Shown in pieces: positions 35,339-44,220 of a DNA stretch of 64,000 nucleotides. The stretch covers positions 62,001-126,000 of the forward strand of contig CAVXSO010000004.1 of NCBI GenBank assembly GCA_963764465.1. The letters run 5' to 3'. How positions within the stretch are numbered: the first letter of the stretch is position 1; every line of letters begins with the position of its first letter. This stretch comes from JAJXXT01 sp963764465. GTDB lineage: Bacteria; Pseudomonadota; Alphaproteobacteria; Acetobacterales; Acetobacteraceae. The notes under the pieces are model-generated. The model was not told where the DNA came from, did not search any database, and was given only the letters and a program-made list of their open reading frames with translations. Position numbers and translations under genes: made by a program.

Positions 35339-37321
35339 ATGAAGCCTTGGCGTTTTGCTATCGTAACTTCTATCCTGGCCGCCGGATATGTCTTGCCGGT
35401 GTCGGCGCAGACTGTGCCCGAGCTGCAGCTGCCGGAAACCGTCGTCACCGCGACGAGAGTGCCTTCCCTGATCGAGCAGATCCCGGCCGGTGTCACCGTC
35501 ATCACCGCCACGCAGCTACGGCAGGAAGGGGCGACGACGCTGACAGACGCGCTTGGCCTGATTCCAGGCCTGACGCCGGTCCAGGCCGGTGGTCCGGGCG
35601 GCAATGCCAGCGTCTTCATCCGCGGCACGAACTCAGACCATGTGCTGGTGCTGCGCGACGGCGTCCCGCTCAATGATCCGTCGGATTCGAACGCGGCCTT
35701 TAATTTCGGCGTTGACACGTTGGCCGGCGTGGACCGTATCGAGATCGTCCGCGGGCCGATGTCGTCGCTCTACGGCTCTGGCGCCATCGGTGGCGTCATC
35801 AACATCATCACCAAGCCCGGCAGCGGTCCCGCCCACGGCACGGTCACGCTGGGCGCCGGGCTGCCCGCCGTCGGCCAGGCTGCGGCGACGCTTGCCGGCG
35901 GTACCGGTAAATGGGACTACCAGCTTGGCGCCCAGGCGCTGGATCTCACCTTCGGCGATACGATCCCGAAACGGGAGACCGTCTATGCGGGCCATCGCGA
36001 GTTCTTCCGCAGCGATACGGGTGGGCTCGAGGTCGGCTACACGCCGATCGGTGGCACCCGTTTCTTCATTGGTCTCAACGGGCGTATGTCCGCCTTCCCC
36101 CTGAAGGAGCACGGCTTCCCCACATACGACTCCCAGGACTACCGCGGCTACGACAATGCCTGGAATGGCCGTCTCGGCGCCACAACGACGCTGTTCGGCT
36201 TCTGGGACAGCGCCCTGACCTTCGCGCATCTGCAAACCGACCGGCATTACCTCCAGCCGCTGGAAGCCGCCGATCCCAACCAGGCTTCCGGCGACAGCCG
36301 CTATCACGGCGAGCGTGACGCGCTCGCCTGGAACAATACGCTACGGATCGCGCCTTCCGGGCCGTTCACCGACACGGCCTTTCTCTTCGGCTATGATCAC
36401 TGGCAGGACACGTCGCACTCACGCCTCGATCTCGTCACCGCCGGCGTGCCGTATGACAGCGCCGTGCGCGCCTCAGCCACGTCGGATGCGGGGCATGCCG
36501 GCCTTCAAGGCACGCTGTGGCACCGTCTTACCCTCACCGCCGACATTCGTGGCGAGGAGGCGCGTTACGGCGGCGGCGCGGTGACGTGGCGCACCGGCGC
36601 CGTGGTGGCGCTACCGGAAATCCTCTCGCGCCTGCACGCTGCCTACGGCACCGCCTTTCGCGGTCCCTCGCTCTACGAGCTCTTCGGCCAGGACAATTAC
36701 GGCTACACCGGCAACCCAGCGTTGAAACCGGAACGAAGCCAGGGTTACGAGCTTGGCTGGGCGATCGACGTGCCGCTCTTCGGCCGCCCCAAGGCCGTGT
36801 CGCTCGATGTGACGTATTTCGACAATCAGATCGATGACCTGATCGAGACCGTCTACAACGCGAACTATACCGCCTCGACGACAGAAAACGTCGCTCGCGC
36901 CCGCACCCGCGGCGTGGAGGTCACGCTCACGGCGCGCCCTGCCTCGTGGCTCACCACCGACCTGACCTACACCTACACGGATGCGCGCGATCTCAGCGCC
37001 AATACGCCGCTGCTTCGCCGGCCCAAGAACCGAGGCACGATCGACGCGCGCATCGTCCCGCTGCCCGGCCTCGTCGTCGTGCCGCAGGTCGTGCTCACCA
37101 GCGCCTTCGACGACTATATCGAGAATGACTACGGCTATCCCACCGGCCCGGGCCTGTCGCCTGGCGGTGTCTATGCCAATCTGTCCGCGAGCTACCGTCT
37201 GCGCCCGCAACTCACGTTATTCGCCGACGGGCGGAATATCTTCAACTCGCATTTCGAGCCGGCCAACGGCTATGCCATGCCCGGCGCCTCCCTGCTCATG
37301 GGCGTGCGCGCGGGATTCTGA
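35339..37321 (+). CDS. btuB: TonB-dependent vitamin B12 receptor BtuB
   Basis: 660 residues. Signal peptide MKPWRFAIVTSILAAGYVLPVSAQ, then a TonB box (ETVVTATR), plug domain (SVFIRGTNSDHVLVLRDGVP; IEIVRGPMSSLYGSGAIGGV) and a 22-strand outer-membrane barrel. It contains YGTAFRGPSLYELFG and ends SLLMGVRAGF with a terminal Phe, as outer-membrane barrels require. The plug start and the riboswitch upstream mark it as the cobalamin receptor. The ATG at 35339 is preceded by CGGAG at proper spacing; a frame 11 codons longer overlaps the GGGGGTACCCCC palindrome and is less likely. It should be energised by the TonB encoded at 38.2-39.0 kb. Confidence 0.93.
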   Translation: MKPWRFAIVTSILAAGYVLPVSAQTVPELQLPETVVTATRVPSLIEQIPAGVTVITATQLRQEGATTLTDALGLIPGLTPVQAGGPGGNASVFIRGTNSDHVLVLRDGVPLNDPSDSNAAFNFGVDTLAGVDRIEIVRGPMSSLYGSGAIGGVINIITKPGSGPAHGTVTLGAGLPAVGQAAATLAGGTGKWDYQLGAQALDLTFGDTIPKRETVYAGHREFFRSDTGGLEVGYTPIGGTRFFIGLNGRMSAFPLKEHGFPTYDSQDYRGYDNAWNGRLGATTTLFGFWDSALTFAHLQTDRHYLQPLEAADPNQASGDSRYHGERDALAWNNTLRIAPSGPFTDTAFLFGYDHWQDTSHSRLDLVTAGVPYDSAVRASATSDAGHAGLQGTLWHRLTLTADIRGEEARYGGGAVTWRTGAVVALPEILSRLHAAYGTAFRGPSLYELFGQDNYGYTGNPALKPERSQGYELGWAIDVPLFGRPKAVSLDVTYFDNQIDDLIETVYNANYTASTTENVARARTRGVEVTLTARPASWLTTDLTYTYTDARDLSANTPLLRRPKNRGTIDARIVPLPGLVVVPQVVLTSAFDDYIENDYGYPTGPGLSPGGVYANLSASYRLRPQLTLFADGRNIFNSHFEPANGYAMPGASLLMGVRAGF

Positions 37322-37608
37322 GGCGTGGAGCCGTGGCGGAGGAGGCGCTATCCTCCCCCGCATGGGCCGCCACCAGGCCCACGACAACGACATCGCGCCG
37401 ACGCCGATCGCAGCCCCTCGCTTGGCGTCGTTGCGCTATAAAATCATCAAACCGGCTCAATGAGCACGATAGAGTTTGCGCTGACCGCGCGGCTGGTCCA
37501 TCCAGCGGCTTCGCGTGCTGCGGCATCGTCGGTCACTTCCCGTATCGCGACGCGCCGGACCGCGCGGCCTCCGCCATCGGTGAATTCCTTGCCGCGCGCG
37601 GGTGAACG
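37322..37608. other. intergenic region between convergent btuB and adenosyltransferase genes
   Basis: A 287-bp gap between two convergent transcripts. Short open frames cross it on the plus strand (for example MSTIEFALTARL at 37460), but they have no ribosome site and run antisense into the adenosyltransferase gene. A locally AT-richer stretch, CTATAAAATCATC, lies near 37436-37448. No RNA gene, terminator hairpin or repeat was recognised. Confidence 0.5.
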
Positions 37609-38166
37609 CTACCGGTTCGCTCCCGGCACCCACAGCACGTCACCGCCTTCGCGCGCGTTCAACACCCGCGACAGCACGAAGATGTGGTCGGAGGCACGGT
37701 TCAGCAGCCGCAGCACGGCCGGGTTCACGCCTTCGCCGCGCAGCCGCACCGCGCATCGCTCCGCGCGGCGCAGCAACGTGCGCGCGACATGCGCCTGAGC
37801 CGCCGCCGGCGTTCCGCCCGGCAGCACGAAACTCGTGAGCGGCGGCAACTCCGCGTTCATCGCCGCGATCTCCGCCTCCAGCCGCACCGCGGGTGCGTCC
37901 GTCACCCGCAGCCGCTGCCCGGCATTGCCCGGCACCGCGAGGTCGGCGCCGATGTCGAAGAGATCGTTTTGTAATCGTGACAACATCGCGTCCGCCGTCG
38001 CGTCGCCGGCCACGAGGCAATGCAGCACGCCCAGCGCCGCGTTCGCCTCGTCCACCGCGCCGATCGCCTCGATCCGCGCCGTGTCCTTGCCGACCCGCGC
38101 CCCATCGCCGAGCGACGTCTCGCCCGCATCGCCGCCTCGTGTCACCACACGGTCGATCCTGACCAT
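37609..38166 (-). CDS. PduO-type ATP:cob(I)alamin adenosyltransferase
   Basis: 185 residues. The N-terminal ATP-binding motif TRGGDAGETSLGDGARVGKD matches the PduO/MMAB family, AIGAVDEANAALGVLHCLVA forms the next helix, and the conserved base-on cobalamin/ATP contact is LRRAERCAVRLRGEG followed by LNRASDHIFVLSRVLN. It converts reduced cobalamin to adenosylcobalamin, the riboswitch ligand. AGGAGG is 5 nt before the ATG at 38166; the longer frame upstream is antisense-type noise. It is the last gene of the TonB-BtuDCF operon, 8 bp after tonB. Confidence 0.95.
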   Translation of the reverse strand: MVRIDRVVTRGGDAGETSLGDGARVGKDTARIEAIGAVDEANAALGVLHCLVAGDATADAMLSRLQNDLFDIGADLAVPGNAGQRLRVTDAPAVRLEAEIAAMNAELPPLTSFVLPGGTPAAAQAHVARTLLRRAERCAVRLRGEGVNPAVLRLLNRASDHIFVLSRVLNAREGGDVLWVPGANR

Positions 38167-38174
38167 CCCACCTC

Positions 38175-39014
38175 CTAAGGCCCGAACGTGACCGCAATCC
38201 TGTAGATGCTTGGCACCGGCATCCCCCCCTTCATCGCCGGAGTGAAGTGCCAGGTCCGCAACCGCGACACCGCCGCCTGGTCGAGCAACGGGTAGCCGGA
38301 ACTCCTTACCACATCGACGCGGTCGACGAACCCATCCGCCGCGATATGCAGCTGCAGCGCAACCGTTCCCGTTTCGCCCCGCCGCGCCGCCTCGGGCGGA
38401 TAGGTCGGTGGCAGGTTCGCCTTGTCGGGCTGCGTTGCCGCCTGCAGCGACTGGTCTTTGCTCGGGTCGATGCGGGCGAGAGGTCCGTCCAGGTTGCCGA
38501 ATTCCATCGGCACGCTCTGGCGTTCGATTGGCGTCGCCGTCACTTTCGGTTCGGGCGCCGGCGGCTTCGCGGCGACCGTTGCCGGCGGCGAAGGCGGTGG
38601 CGGCAAGACCGGTGCCGCAGTCTTCGGTGCTTGCGGCGGCGGCGGCGGCGGCGCTGGCAGAGGGGGAGCCGCGGTCGTGGGCGGCGGCGGCGGTGGCGGT
38701 GGCGGTGGCGGCGCCGGTTGTGGCGGAGGCACGGTCTTGGGCGGCGGCGGTTGCACAGCCGGCGGCGGCGAGGGTTGGGCTCTCGCCTTTGTCGGTTCTG
38801 TGCGCGGAGGTGCCGGTGGCGTGGCTTCGGCTCCCCGGGAATTCCCGGTCCCGACCAGCACCTGCACCACCGCCTGGTTCTCCGGCAGCAGTGGCGGCGG
38901 CAACACCGGCCGCCAAAGGAACGCGAACAGAACCGCGGCATGCACCAGCAACGAGAGCCCGACCGCCAGCGTCATCCGCCGCGTCCGGACCTGTCGCGTG
39001 GTTGCCCGCAGCAT
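38175..39014 (-). CDS. tonB: energy transducer TonB
   Basis: 279 residues. A basic N-terminus is followed by one membrane helix (MTLAVGLSLLVHAAVLFAFL) with the SxxxH pattern of TonB anchors. A long Pro/Ala/Lys-rich periplasmic spacer (about 55-165) contains runs of up to 11 prolines. The C-terminal TonB domain includes YPPEAARRGETGTVALQLHI and VVRSSGYPLLDQAAVSRLRT. It passes proton-motive energy to outer-membrane receptors, here most likely BtuB. The ATG shares one base with the btuD stop (TGATG). ExbB and ExbD are not encoded nearby. Confidence 0.93.
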   Translation of the reverse strand: MLRATTRQVRTRRMTLAVGLSLLVHAAVLFAFLWRPVLPPPLLPENQAVVQVLVGTGNSRGAEATPPAPPRTEPTKARAQPSPPPAVQPPPPKTVPPPQPAPPPPPPPPPPPTTAAPPLPAPPPPPPQAPKTAAPVLPPPPSPPATVAAKPPAPEPKVTATPIERQSVPMEFGNLDGPLARIDPSKDQSLQAATQPDKANLPPTYPPEAARRGETGTVALQLHIAADGFVDRVDVVRSSGYPLLDQAAVSRLRTWHFTPAMKGGMPVPSIYRIAVTFGP

Positions 39015-39688
39015 CAGGGCACCAGCCTCGGCGTGGCGTCGCGTGCCACCCGCATGCCGAATGCCATTGCCGCTGCCGGTAAGACGTGGTCCGGCGCCCC
39101 GTCCGCCACGATCGCGCCAGCCTGCATCACGACCACGCGATCCGCATGCCGCATCGCGAGCTCCACCGCATGCAGGACGACGACGATGGCGACACCTGCC
39201 GTTGCCTGCCCGCGCAGCACGCCCATCAGCGCCTCCGCCGCCGCGGGGTCCAGATCGGCCGTCGGCTCGTCGAGCAGCACCGTGCGCGCCTGTGTCGCCA
39301 GCACCCTTGCCAGCATCGCCCGCCGCGCCTCGCCGCCGGAGAGCCGGTCCACCCGCACGGACGCCAGGGCCGCGATCCCCGCCGCCTCCATCGCCCGTAT
39401 GACAGCGCCATCGTCGCGCTCGCGATGCGGCAGCCGCCCAAGCCCGGCCACCTCCGCCACCGTCATGCCCCAGTTCGCGCGCGCGCCCTGTTCCAGCCAT
39501 GCAACGTTTCGCGGGTCGCGCTTCGGCGTGCCCGGCAACAGCCCGGCCAGCGCCAGCAGCAGCGTCGACTTGCCTGCACCGTTCGGTCCCACCACCGCAC
39601 AGAGCTGCCCCGGCCTCGCCGCGAAGCTCACCCGCTGGAGCACCACCCGCCGGCCGCGCGAGACCGTTACGTCATCGAGACGAATCAC
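39014..39688 (-). CDS. btuD: cobalamin/iron-siderophore-type ABC transporter ATP-binding protein (BtuD-like)
   Basis: 224 residues. Walker A VVGPNGAGKSTLLLALAGLL, signature VDRLSGGEARRAMLARVLAT, Walker B RTVLLDEPTADLDP, H-loop VVLHAVELAM. The short form (about 225) fits BtuD/HmuV-type ATPases. GTG at 39688 overlaps the permease stop (GTGA); another GTG two codons earlier is possible. It is assigned to cobalamin because it sits between btuC and tonB in an operon ending in an adenosyltransferase and facing a riboswitch-controlled btuB. Siderophore transport would be the alternative from sequence alone. Confidence 0.88.
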   Translation of the reverse strand: MIRLDDVTVSRGRRVVLQRVSFAARPGQLCAVVGPNGAGKSTLLLALAGLLPGTPKRDPRNVAWLEQGARANWGMTVAEVAGLGRLPHRERDDGAVIRAMEAAGIAALASVRVDRLSGGEARRAMLARVLATQARTVLLDEPTADLDPAAAEALMGVLRGQATAGVAIVVVLHAVELAMRHADRVVVMQAGAIVADGAPDHVLPAAAMAFGMRVARDATPRLVP

Positions 39689-40614
39689 CGCCACGAAAGC
39701 ACCACCAGGAACGGCGCCCCCAGCAGCGCGGTGAGCACGCCGAGCCGAGGCTCCGCGTTCAGTGGCAATGCCAGCGGCGCCAGGCGTGCCAGCAGATCGG
39801 CGGCCAGTAGCAGGCACGCGCCGCCGAGCAGAGAGGGCCAGAGCAGCGCCCCCGGCCGCTCGCCCACCAGCGGCCGCAACAGATTCGGAACGATCAGGCC
39901 CACGAACCCGATCCCGCCCGCAACCGCGGCTCCCGCCCCCACGGCAAGCGCCACCCCAGCGGCCGCCCAGCGCCAGGTGGCGGCCGCGCCAAATCCCAGG
40001 CTCGCCGCCGTCGTCTCGCCCAGCGCCAGCGCATCGAGCCGCGTGCCAAGCCGCAGCAGCATCGCGCAGCCCGTCGCCACTGGCACCACCGCCATCGCCG
40101 CCGCCATGGGCGTCTTGTCCGCGACACCACCCATCAGCCAGTCGCCGAGCTCCGCCAGCGCGAATGGGTTCGGCGCCAGCGCCATCGTCAATGCCAGCAG
40201 CGCGGAGGCAATCGACGCCAGAGCAATCCCCGCGAGGATGAATGCAAGCCCCGTTCCCGCCCGCGCCGCCAGCCCGAACAGAACGGCTCCGCCCAACGCG
40301 GCTCCCAGCAAGCCCGCCAGCGGCAACGTGACGGGTGAGGCGGCGGCGATGCCCCAGTAAAATGCAATCGCTCCGCCGAGGCTCGCGCAGCCGCCGATGC
40401 CGAGCAGGCCAGGATCCGCGAGCCTGTTGCCCATCGCTCCCTGCAACACCGCGCCCGAAAGCCCAAGCCCGGCACCGACTGCCACCGCCAGCACCGTGCG
40501 AGGCACCCGCAACTCCCACAGGATCGCGACCGGCGGCACGCCAAGGCCCGCGCCGCCCACCAGCAGGCTAGCCACGCACAACAATAACAGCAGCAGGGCA
40601 AGACGTATCGTCAT
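39685..40614 (-). CDS. btuC: FecCD-family ABC permease (BtuC-like)
   Basis: 309 residues, slightly short for the roughly 330-residue family. Nine to ten membrane helices are visible, with the FecCD marks LWELRVPRTVLAVAVGAGLG, GAVLQGAMGNRLADPGLLGI, GGIGFVGLIVPNLLRPLVG and LGVLTALLGAPFLVVLSWR. It forms the inner-membrane channel with BtuD. Its ATG overlaps the btuF stop and its stop overlaps the btuD start, four bases each. Cobalamin is inferred from the operon rather than from the permease sequence. Confidence 0.9.
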   Translation of the reverse strand: MTIRLALLLLLLCVASLLVGGAGLGVPPVAILWELRVPRTVLAVAVGAGLGLSGAVLQGAMGNRLADPGLLGIGGCASLGGAIAFYWGIAAASPVTLPLAGLLGAALGGAVLFGLAARAGTGLAFILAGIALASIASALLALTMALAPNPFALAELGDWLMGGVADKTPMAAAMAVVPVATGCAMLLRLGTRLDALALGETTAASLGFGAAATWRWAAAGVALAVGAGAAVAGGIGFVGLIVPNLLRPLVGERPGALLWPSLLGGACLLLAADLLARLAPLALPLNAEPRLGVLTALLGAPFLVVLSWR

Positions 40615-41366
40615 CGCAACAAGCGTACCGCCCGCGCGCTCCACGGCCCGGCACAGGCCACCAGCCGCGCAGGCACCGTCGCGCGCGCGATTCCGGCGAG
40701 TACGGGATGCTCCAGCACAGCATCGGCCAGAGACGGAAACCGCGGCAAGGCCGGCACCACCAGCAACCCCGGCGGCCGCGCCGCCAGTGCCTCCAACCCA
40801 CCCACGCGCGTCACTGGCACGTACCCCGCATGCCGCAGCACCGCACCCTCGATCGTGTCCGCCCCCACCGCCACCAGTCGCGGCTCCAGCCATACCGCCG
40901 TGCCCCGCGTCGCGGGCGCCTTTCCCAGCGCCCTGTCCATCGCCGCGATCACCGCCTCGCCGCGCGCCTCCGCGCCCAGCACACCCGCGATAGCCCGCCA
41001 CTCGTTGCGCACGCCGGCGAAGTCATGCGGTTCTCCGAACACCGCCACGCGCACCCCGGACTCACGCAGCGCCGCCAGCACTGCCTGCGCTCCAAACCGC
41101 CCGGCCAGCACAAGCGAGGGGTGCCGTGCCAACACCGCCTCCGCCTCCGCCCGCACCACCGGCACGCGCGAGGCCGCACTGGCCACCACCGAAAGGGAGG
41201 GATCGCGCGCCAGGAAGCTCACCGCCGCAGCCCGTTGAGGCGCCAGCGTCAGCAGCGCCTCGTCGGTACACAAGTTCAACGACACCACGTCGCGTGCCGC
41301 GGCCGCGGCAGTCTGAGCGCCGAGAGGTATGCCGAGCACCAGCAGCGCCAGCAGCAGCGCTCTCAC
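40611..41366 (-). CDS. btuF: periplasmic cobalamin-binding protein BtuF-like
   Basis: 251 residues, small like E. coli BtuF (266). Signal peptide MRALLLALLVLGIPLGAQTA; mature start DVVSLNLCTDEALLTLAP matches class III binding proteins (BtuF/FhuD fold). LVLAGRFGAQAVLAALRESG and VPVTRVGGLEALAARPPGLL form the two lobes. GTG at 41366 overlaps the exporter stop (GTGA). It would deliver B12 from BtuB to BtuCD. A heme- or siderophore-binding role cannot be excluded by sequence alone; the genomic setting favours B12. Confidence 0.85.
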   Translation of the reverse strand: MRALLLALLVLGIPLGAQTAAAAARDVVSLNLCTDEALLTLAPQRAAAVSFLARDPSLSVVASAASRVPVVRAEAEAVLARHPSLVLAGRFGAQAVLAALRESGVRVAVFGEPHDFAGVRNEWRAIAGVLGAEARGEAVIAAMDRALGKAPATRGTAVWLEPRLVAVGADTIEGAVLRHAGYVPVTRVGGLEALAARPPGLLVVPALPRFPSLADAVLEHPVLAGIARATVPARLVACAGPWSARAVRLLR

Positions 41367-42277
41367 GAAACCACCACTCCCAAATGCTTCGCCTTTTCCT
41401 CCGGCTCGACATGGATGGTGACGCGCAGTCCAGCCATCTCGCCCTTCAGCGCCGCCTCCATCCGGTCGCAAATCCGGTGCGACTGCGAAACGCTCATCGC
41501 GCCCGGTACCACCAGGTGGAACTCCATGAACGCCGTCCGGCCCGCCAGGCGAACGCGCAGGTCGTGCACCTCGAACACGTCGGATCGCGCGTCGCCCGCC
41601 TCATCCTCCAGGATCGAGGCCAGCACCGCGCGGATGCGCGCGCGTTCGGCCTCCGCCGGTGCCGCGTCGAGCAGTCCTCCCACGCTTTCCCCGATCAAGC
41701 GGAACCCGGAGACCAGCACCATCACCGCTGCCAGCGCGCCGACCAGCGGGTCAAGCCAGTGCAACCCTGTCACCACCACCAGCACCACACCCACGAACAC
41801 GCCAAGCGAGGTCACGACATCGGCCAGGATGTGCCGCCCGTCGGCGACCAGGGCCGGGGAGCGCATCCGCGTACCATTTCGGATCAGCAACCGCGCCCAG
41901 ATCCCATTCACCGCCGTTGCCGTCATGCTGAAGAACAAACCGAGCCCCGGGCGCTCCAGCGGCGCAGGGTGGCGCCACACGATCCAGGCGTGACGCAGGA
42001 TCAGCAGCGACGCCACCACGATCAGCACGCCTTCCACCACGGCGGCAAAGAACTCAGCCTTGTCGTGCCCGTAATTGTGTTCGTTATCCGCCGGCCGGGC
42101 AGCCCACAGCAAGGCGGCCACCGTCATCGTCGCGGTCGCGACGTTGACCGTGCTTTCCGCCGCGTCCGAGAACAGCGCCGATCCACCCGTCACGCCCCAG
42201 GCCGCGAGCTTCAGCGCCAGCACCGCGCCTCCCACCGCGATGCTCCACCAGGCGAAGCCTTCCACGCGCATCGCCAT
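41363..42277 (-). CDS. cation diffusion facilitator (CDF) metal exporter
   Basis: 304 residues with about six membrane helices and a cytoplasmic tail (about 210-300). The helix-5 metal ligands read GRHILADVVTSLGVFVG (HxxxD). The helix-2 site is GSALFSDAAESTVNVATATM, where the usual D/HxxxD is ExxxN. The docking loop is HNYGHDKAEFFAAVVEG. CDFs export Zn, Fe, Mn, Co, Ni or Cd by proton exchange. Its stop overlaps btuF (GTGA), so it is translated with the B12 import genes, which makes cobalt a tempting but unproven cargo. An ATG two codons later (42271) has better spacing from GAGG. Confidence 0.88.
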   Translation of the reverse strand: MAMRVEGFAWWSIAVGGAVLALKLAAWGVTGGSALFSDAAESTVNVATATMTVAALLWAARPADNEHNYGHDKAEFFAAVVEGVLIVVASLLILRHAWIVWRHPAPLERPGLGLFFSMTATAVNGIWARLLIRNGTRMRSPALVADGRHILADVVTSLGVFVGVVLVVVTGLHWLDPLVGALAAVMVLVSGFRLIGESVGGLLDAAPAEAERARIRAVLASILEDEAGDARSDVFEVHDLRVRLAGRTAFMEFHLVVPGAMSVSQSHRICDRMEAALKGEMAGLRVTIHVEPEEKAKHLGVVVS

Positions 42278-42281
42278 CGCC

Positions 42282-43193
42282 TCAGTGCGCCGCCGGCGCA
42301 ATGAACACCGAGTCACGCTGCGCCGAGAACCAGACGCGATGGCGTGAGAGGAAGGGCTGGCCCAGGATCACGTCCGGCAAACCAGGCCGCCGCTCGGTCA
42401 CCACCATCGGCACCGCGCGCAACGTCTCGCCGCCGACGTCCAGCCGATCGAACTCGGCCATGAACGCATGCGCGAGTTCCGGTCCCACGCCGCGCAGCGC
42501 CCGGCCGGGCAGGCGATGACTGCGCGCGTACGCAAAACCCTGCGCATCGGTCAGCAGCACGTCCGTCTGGGAGCCGCTGTCCAGCATCGCCTTGAACGGT
42601 CGGCCTTCGAGCGTCACCGGTATCACGAAGACCCCGTTGAGCGCGCTCGCGGGGATCCGCTGCATGCCCGTCCACTGAGGCGGGCTGTCCGCGCAAGCCG
42701 TGCCCGCATAGAGCACGGCCTTGCCCGCTGCCATATCGAGTTCGAAATCGTAATGACCGAGCACCGACATCCCGAGCAGCCCATCCACCGGCACGGAACC
42801 CGCGGATGGCAGGTCCTGCTGCAACACGCCCGCGGGCACCGCGTGCAACACGAGAGAGCCGATGGACAGCCCGTCCAGCGTCACGTTGAGCTGCCTTGTC
42901 GAACCACCGATTCCGCTCGCCGCGACGCTCCGCCGCGGATCCTCACGCAGGCCAAGCCGGTTCGCGGCGCGCTGCGTCAACACCACTCCCTGCGCGCCGG
43001 TATCGAGCAGGAACAGCGCATCCTGGCCGTTGACGCGCACCGGCACCACCGGCAGCTTCATGCCCGGCATCATCGACAGGTCGGCCGCCGGCTTGAGCGT
43101 GCACGTGCCGCCACTGGCGCAGGCGCCAAGGGCCAGCAACCCCAGCAGCAGCAGGGTCCGCATGGCGCGCTGCGGCCAGGCCCCTCTCATCAT
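42282..43193 (-). CDS. retropepsin-like aspartic protease, two-lobed lipoprotein
   Basis: 303 residues. A lipoprotein signal, MRTLLLLGLLALGACASGG with lipobox LGAC, precedes two aspartic-protease-like motifs: LFLLDTGAQGVVLTQRAA near residue 60 and FKAMLDSGSQTDVLLTDA about 145 residues later. Each is followed by a hydrophobic-Gly stretch (DGLLGMSVLGHYDFEL; VILGQPFLSRHRVWF). Two DTG/DSG sites on one chain recall pepsin-like duplication rather than the single-motif retropepsins that work as dimers. The start is ATG ATG at 43193, with AAGGAG 6 nt upstream. It heads the operon, 4 bp before the metal exporter gene. Substrate is unknown. Confidence 0.8.
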   Translation of the reverse strand: MMRGAWPQRAMRTLLLLGLLALGACASGGTCTLKPAADLSMMPGMKLPVVPVRVNGQDALFLLDTGAQGVVLTQRAANRLGLREDPRRSVAASGIGGSTRQLNVTLDGLSIGSLVLHAVPAGVLQQDLPSAGSVPVDGLLGMSVLGHYDFELDMAAGKAVLYAGTACADSPPQWTGMQRIPASALNGVFVIPVTLEGRPFKAMLDSGSQTDVLLTDAQGFAYARSHRLPGRALRGVGPELAHAFMAEFDRLDVGGETLRAVPMVVTERRPGLPDVILGQPFLSRHRVWFSAQRDSVFIAPAAH

Positions 43194-43277
43194 CCCTTGC
43201 TCCTTCGGCGAGGAGGCGCGAATCTAGCCCCTCCGGTCCATGCGGCCAATTGCCGCGGTCCCTTGTCGGAGGCCAGG

Positions 43278-44162
43278 ATGCGCGTCTTCGTCACTGGTGC
43301 GAGCGGCTATATCGGCGGCGCCGTCGCGGCCGTGTTGGTCCGCGCCGGCCATCGTGTCCGCGGCCTCGTGCGCGACCCCGCGAAGGCTGCCGCGGTCGCC
43401 GCCTGCGGGATTGTTCCCGTCATCGGCTCGCTCGAGCACACGCCACTTCTCGCCGCGGAGGCGCGTGCCGCGGACGCCACCGTCAACGCCGCGGACAGCG
43501 ACCATGCAACCGCCGCGGCGACACTGCTCGTCGCCTGCGCCGGGCGTCGCCTGCTGCACACCAGCGGCATCTCGCTGCATTCCGACGATGCCGGGGGCGA
43601 ACGCGGTGGTACCATTCACGACGAGACCACAACCTTCCCTCCGCACCCGGACAAGGCCGCCCGCGCCGCCATCGACGCCTCCATCCTCGCCGCCGCCGAG
43701 GGGGGCGAGGCCTTTGCCGTGATCCGCAACCCACTCATCTTCGGTGATCCGCTAGGCCCGCCGGCGGCCAGTGTCCAACTCCCCACGCTCGCCACGACGG
43801 CGCGCCGCCTCGGCCGCCCGCGCCATGTCGGGCCAGGCCGCAATATCTGGTCCTACGCCGCGCTGACAGACATCGTGACACTCTATCGTCTGCTGCTCGC
43901 GCGCGGCGAACGCGGATTGTTCTACGCCGAGTCGGGCGAGGCCGACTTCGCCACCCTGACGAGCGCCATCGCCAAGGCGCTGGGCCAGGAGCCGCCGCTT
44001 CCCTGGAGCATCGCGGAAGCCGCGGCCGAATGGGGCGAGCAGCGCGCCCGTCACACCTACGGCTCGAACTGCCGCGTACGCGCTCGCCGCGCCCGGGCGC
44101 TGGGCTGGCAGCCGAGGGGCGAATCGCCGGAAGCCTGGATCGCTCGCGCCATAACTCCGTGA
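43278..44162 (+). CDS. NAD(P)-dependent epimerase/dehydratase family protein (atypical SDR)
   Basis: 294 residues. It starts with the Rossmann motif MRVFVTGASGYIGGAVAAVL (GxxGxxG). The sequence PVIGSLEHTPLLAAEARAAD and the HTSGISLHSDD stretch follow, then VIRNPLIFGDPLGPPAA. The classical YxxxK active site is not obvious, which points to the atypical/extended SDR group such as NmrA-like or flavin/isoflavone-reductase-like proteins. GGAGG is 7 nt before the ATG. It stands alone, divergent from the aspartic-protease-like gene (84-bp gap) and convergent with metH. No pathway can be named. Confidence 0.82.
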   Translation: MRVFVTGASGYIGGAVAAVLVRAGHRVRGLVRDPAKAAAVAACGIVPVIGSLEHTPLLAAEARAADATVNAADSDHATAAATLLVACAGRRLLHTSGISLHSDDAGGERGGTIHDETTTFPPHPDKAARAAIDASILAAAEGGEAFAVIRNPLIFGDPLGPPAASVQLPTLATTARRLGRPRHVGPGRNIWSYAALTDIVTLYRLLLARGERGLFYAESGEADFATLTSAIAKALGQEPPLPWSIAEAAAEWGEQRARHTYGSNCRVRARRARALGWQPRGESPEAWIARAITP

Positions 44163-44220
44163 AGGGCAGGGGCCTTGCCCCGGCGACCCCACAAGGGTCT
44201 CGGGCCCCAGACCTCGGTCA

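Noticed and set aside
37460..37798. Small plus-strand gene downstream of btuB (MSTIEFALTARL...)
   Set aside because: It has no ribosome site and unconvincing Ser/Arg/Pro composition, and its second half is antisense to the adenosyltransferase.
38422..39402. Gly-rich plus-strand frame (326 codons) opposite tonB
   Set aside because: Poly-Gly is simply the complement of the TonB proline-rich spacer.
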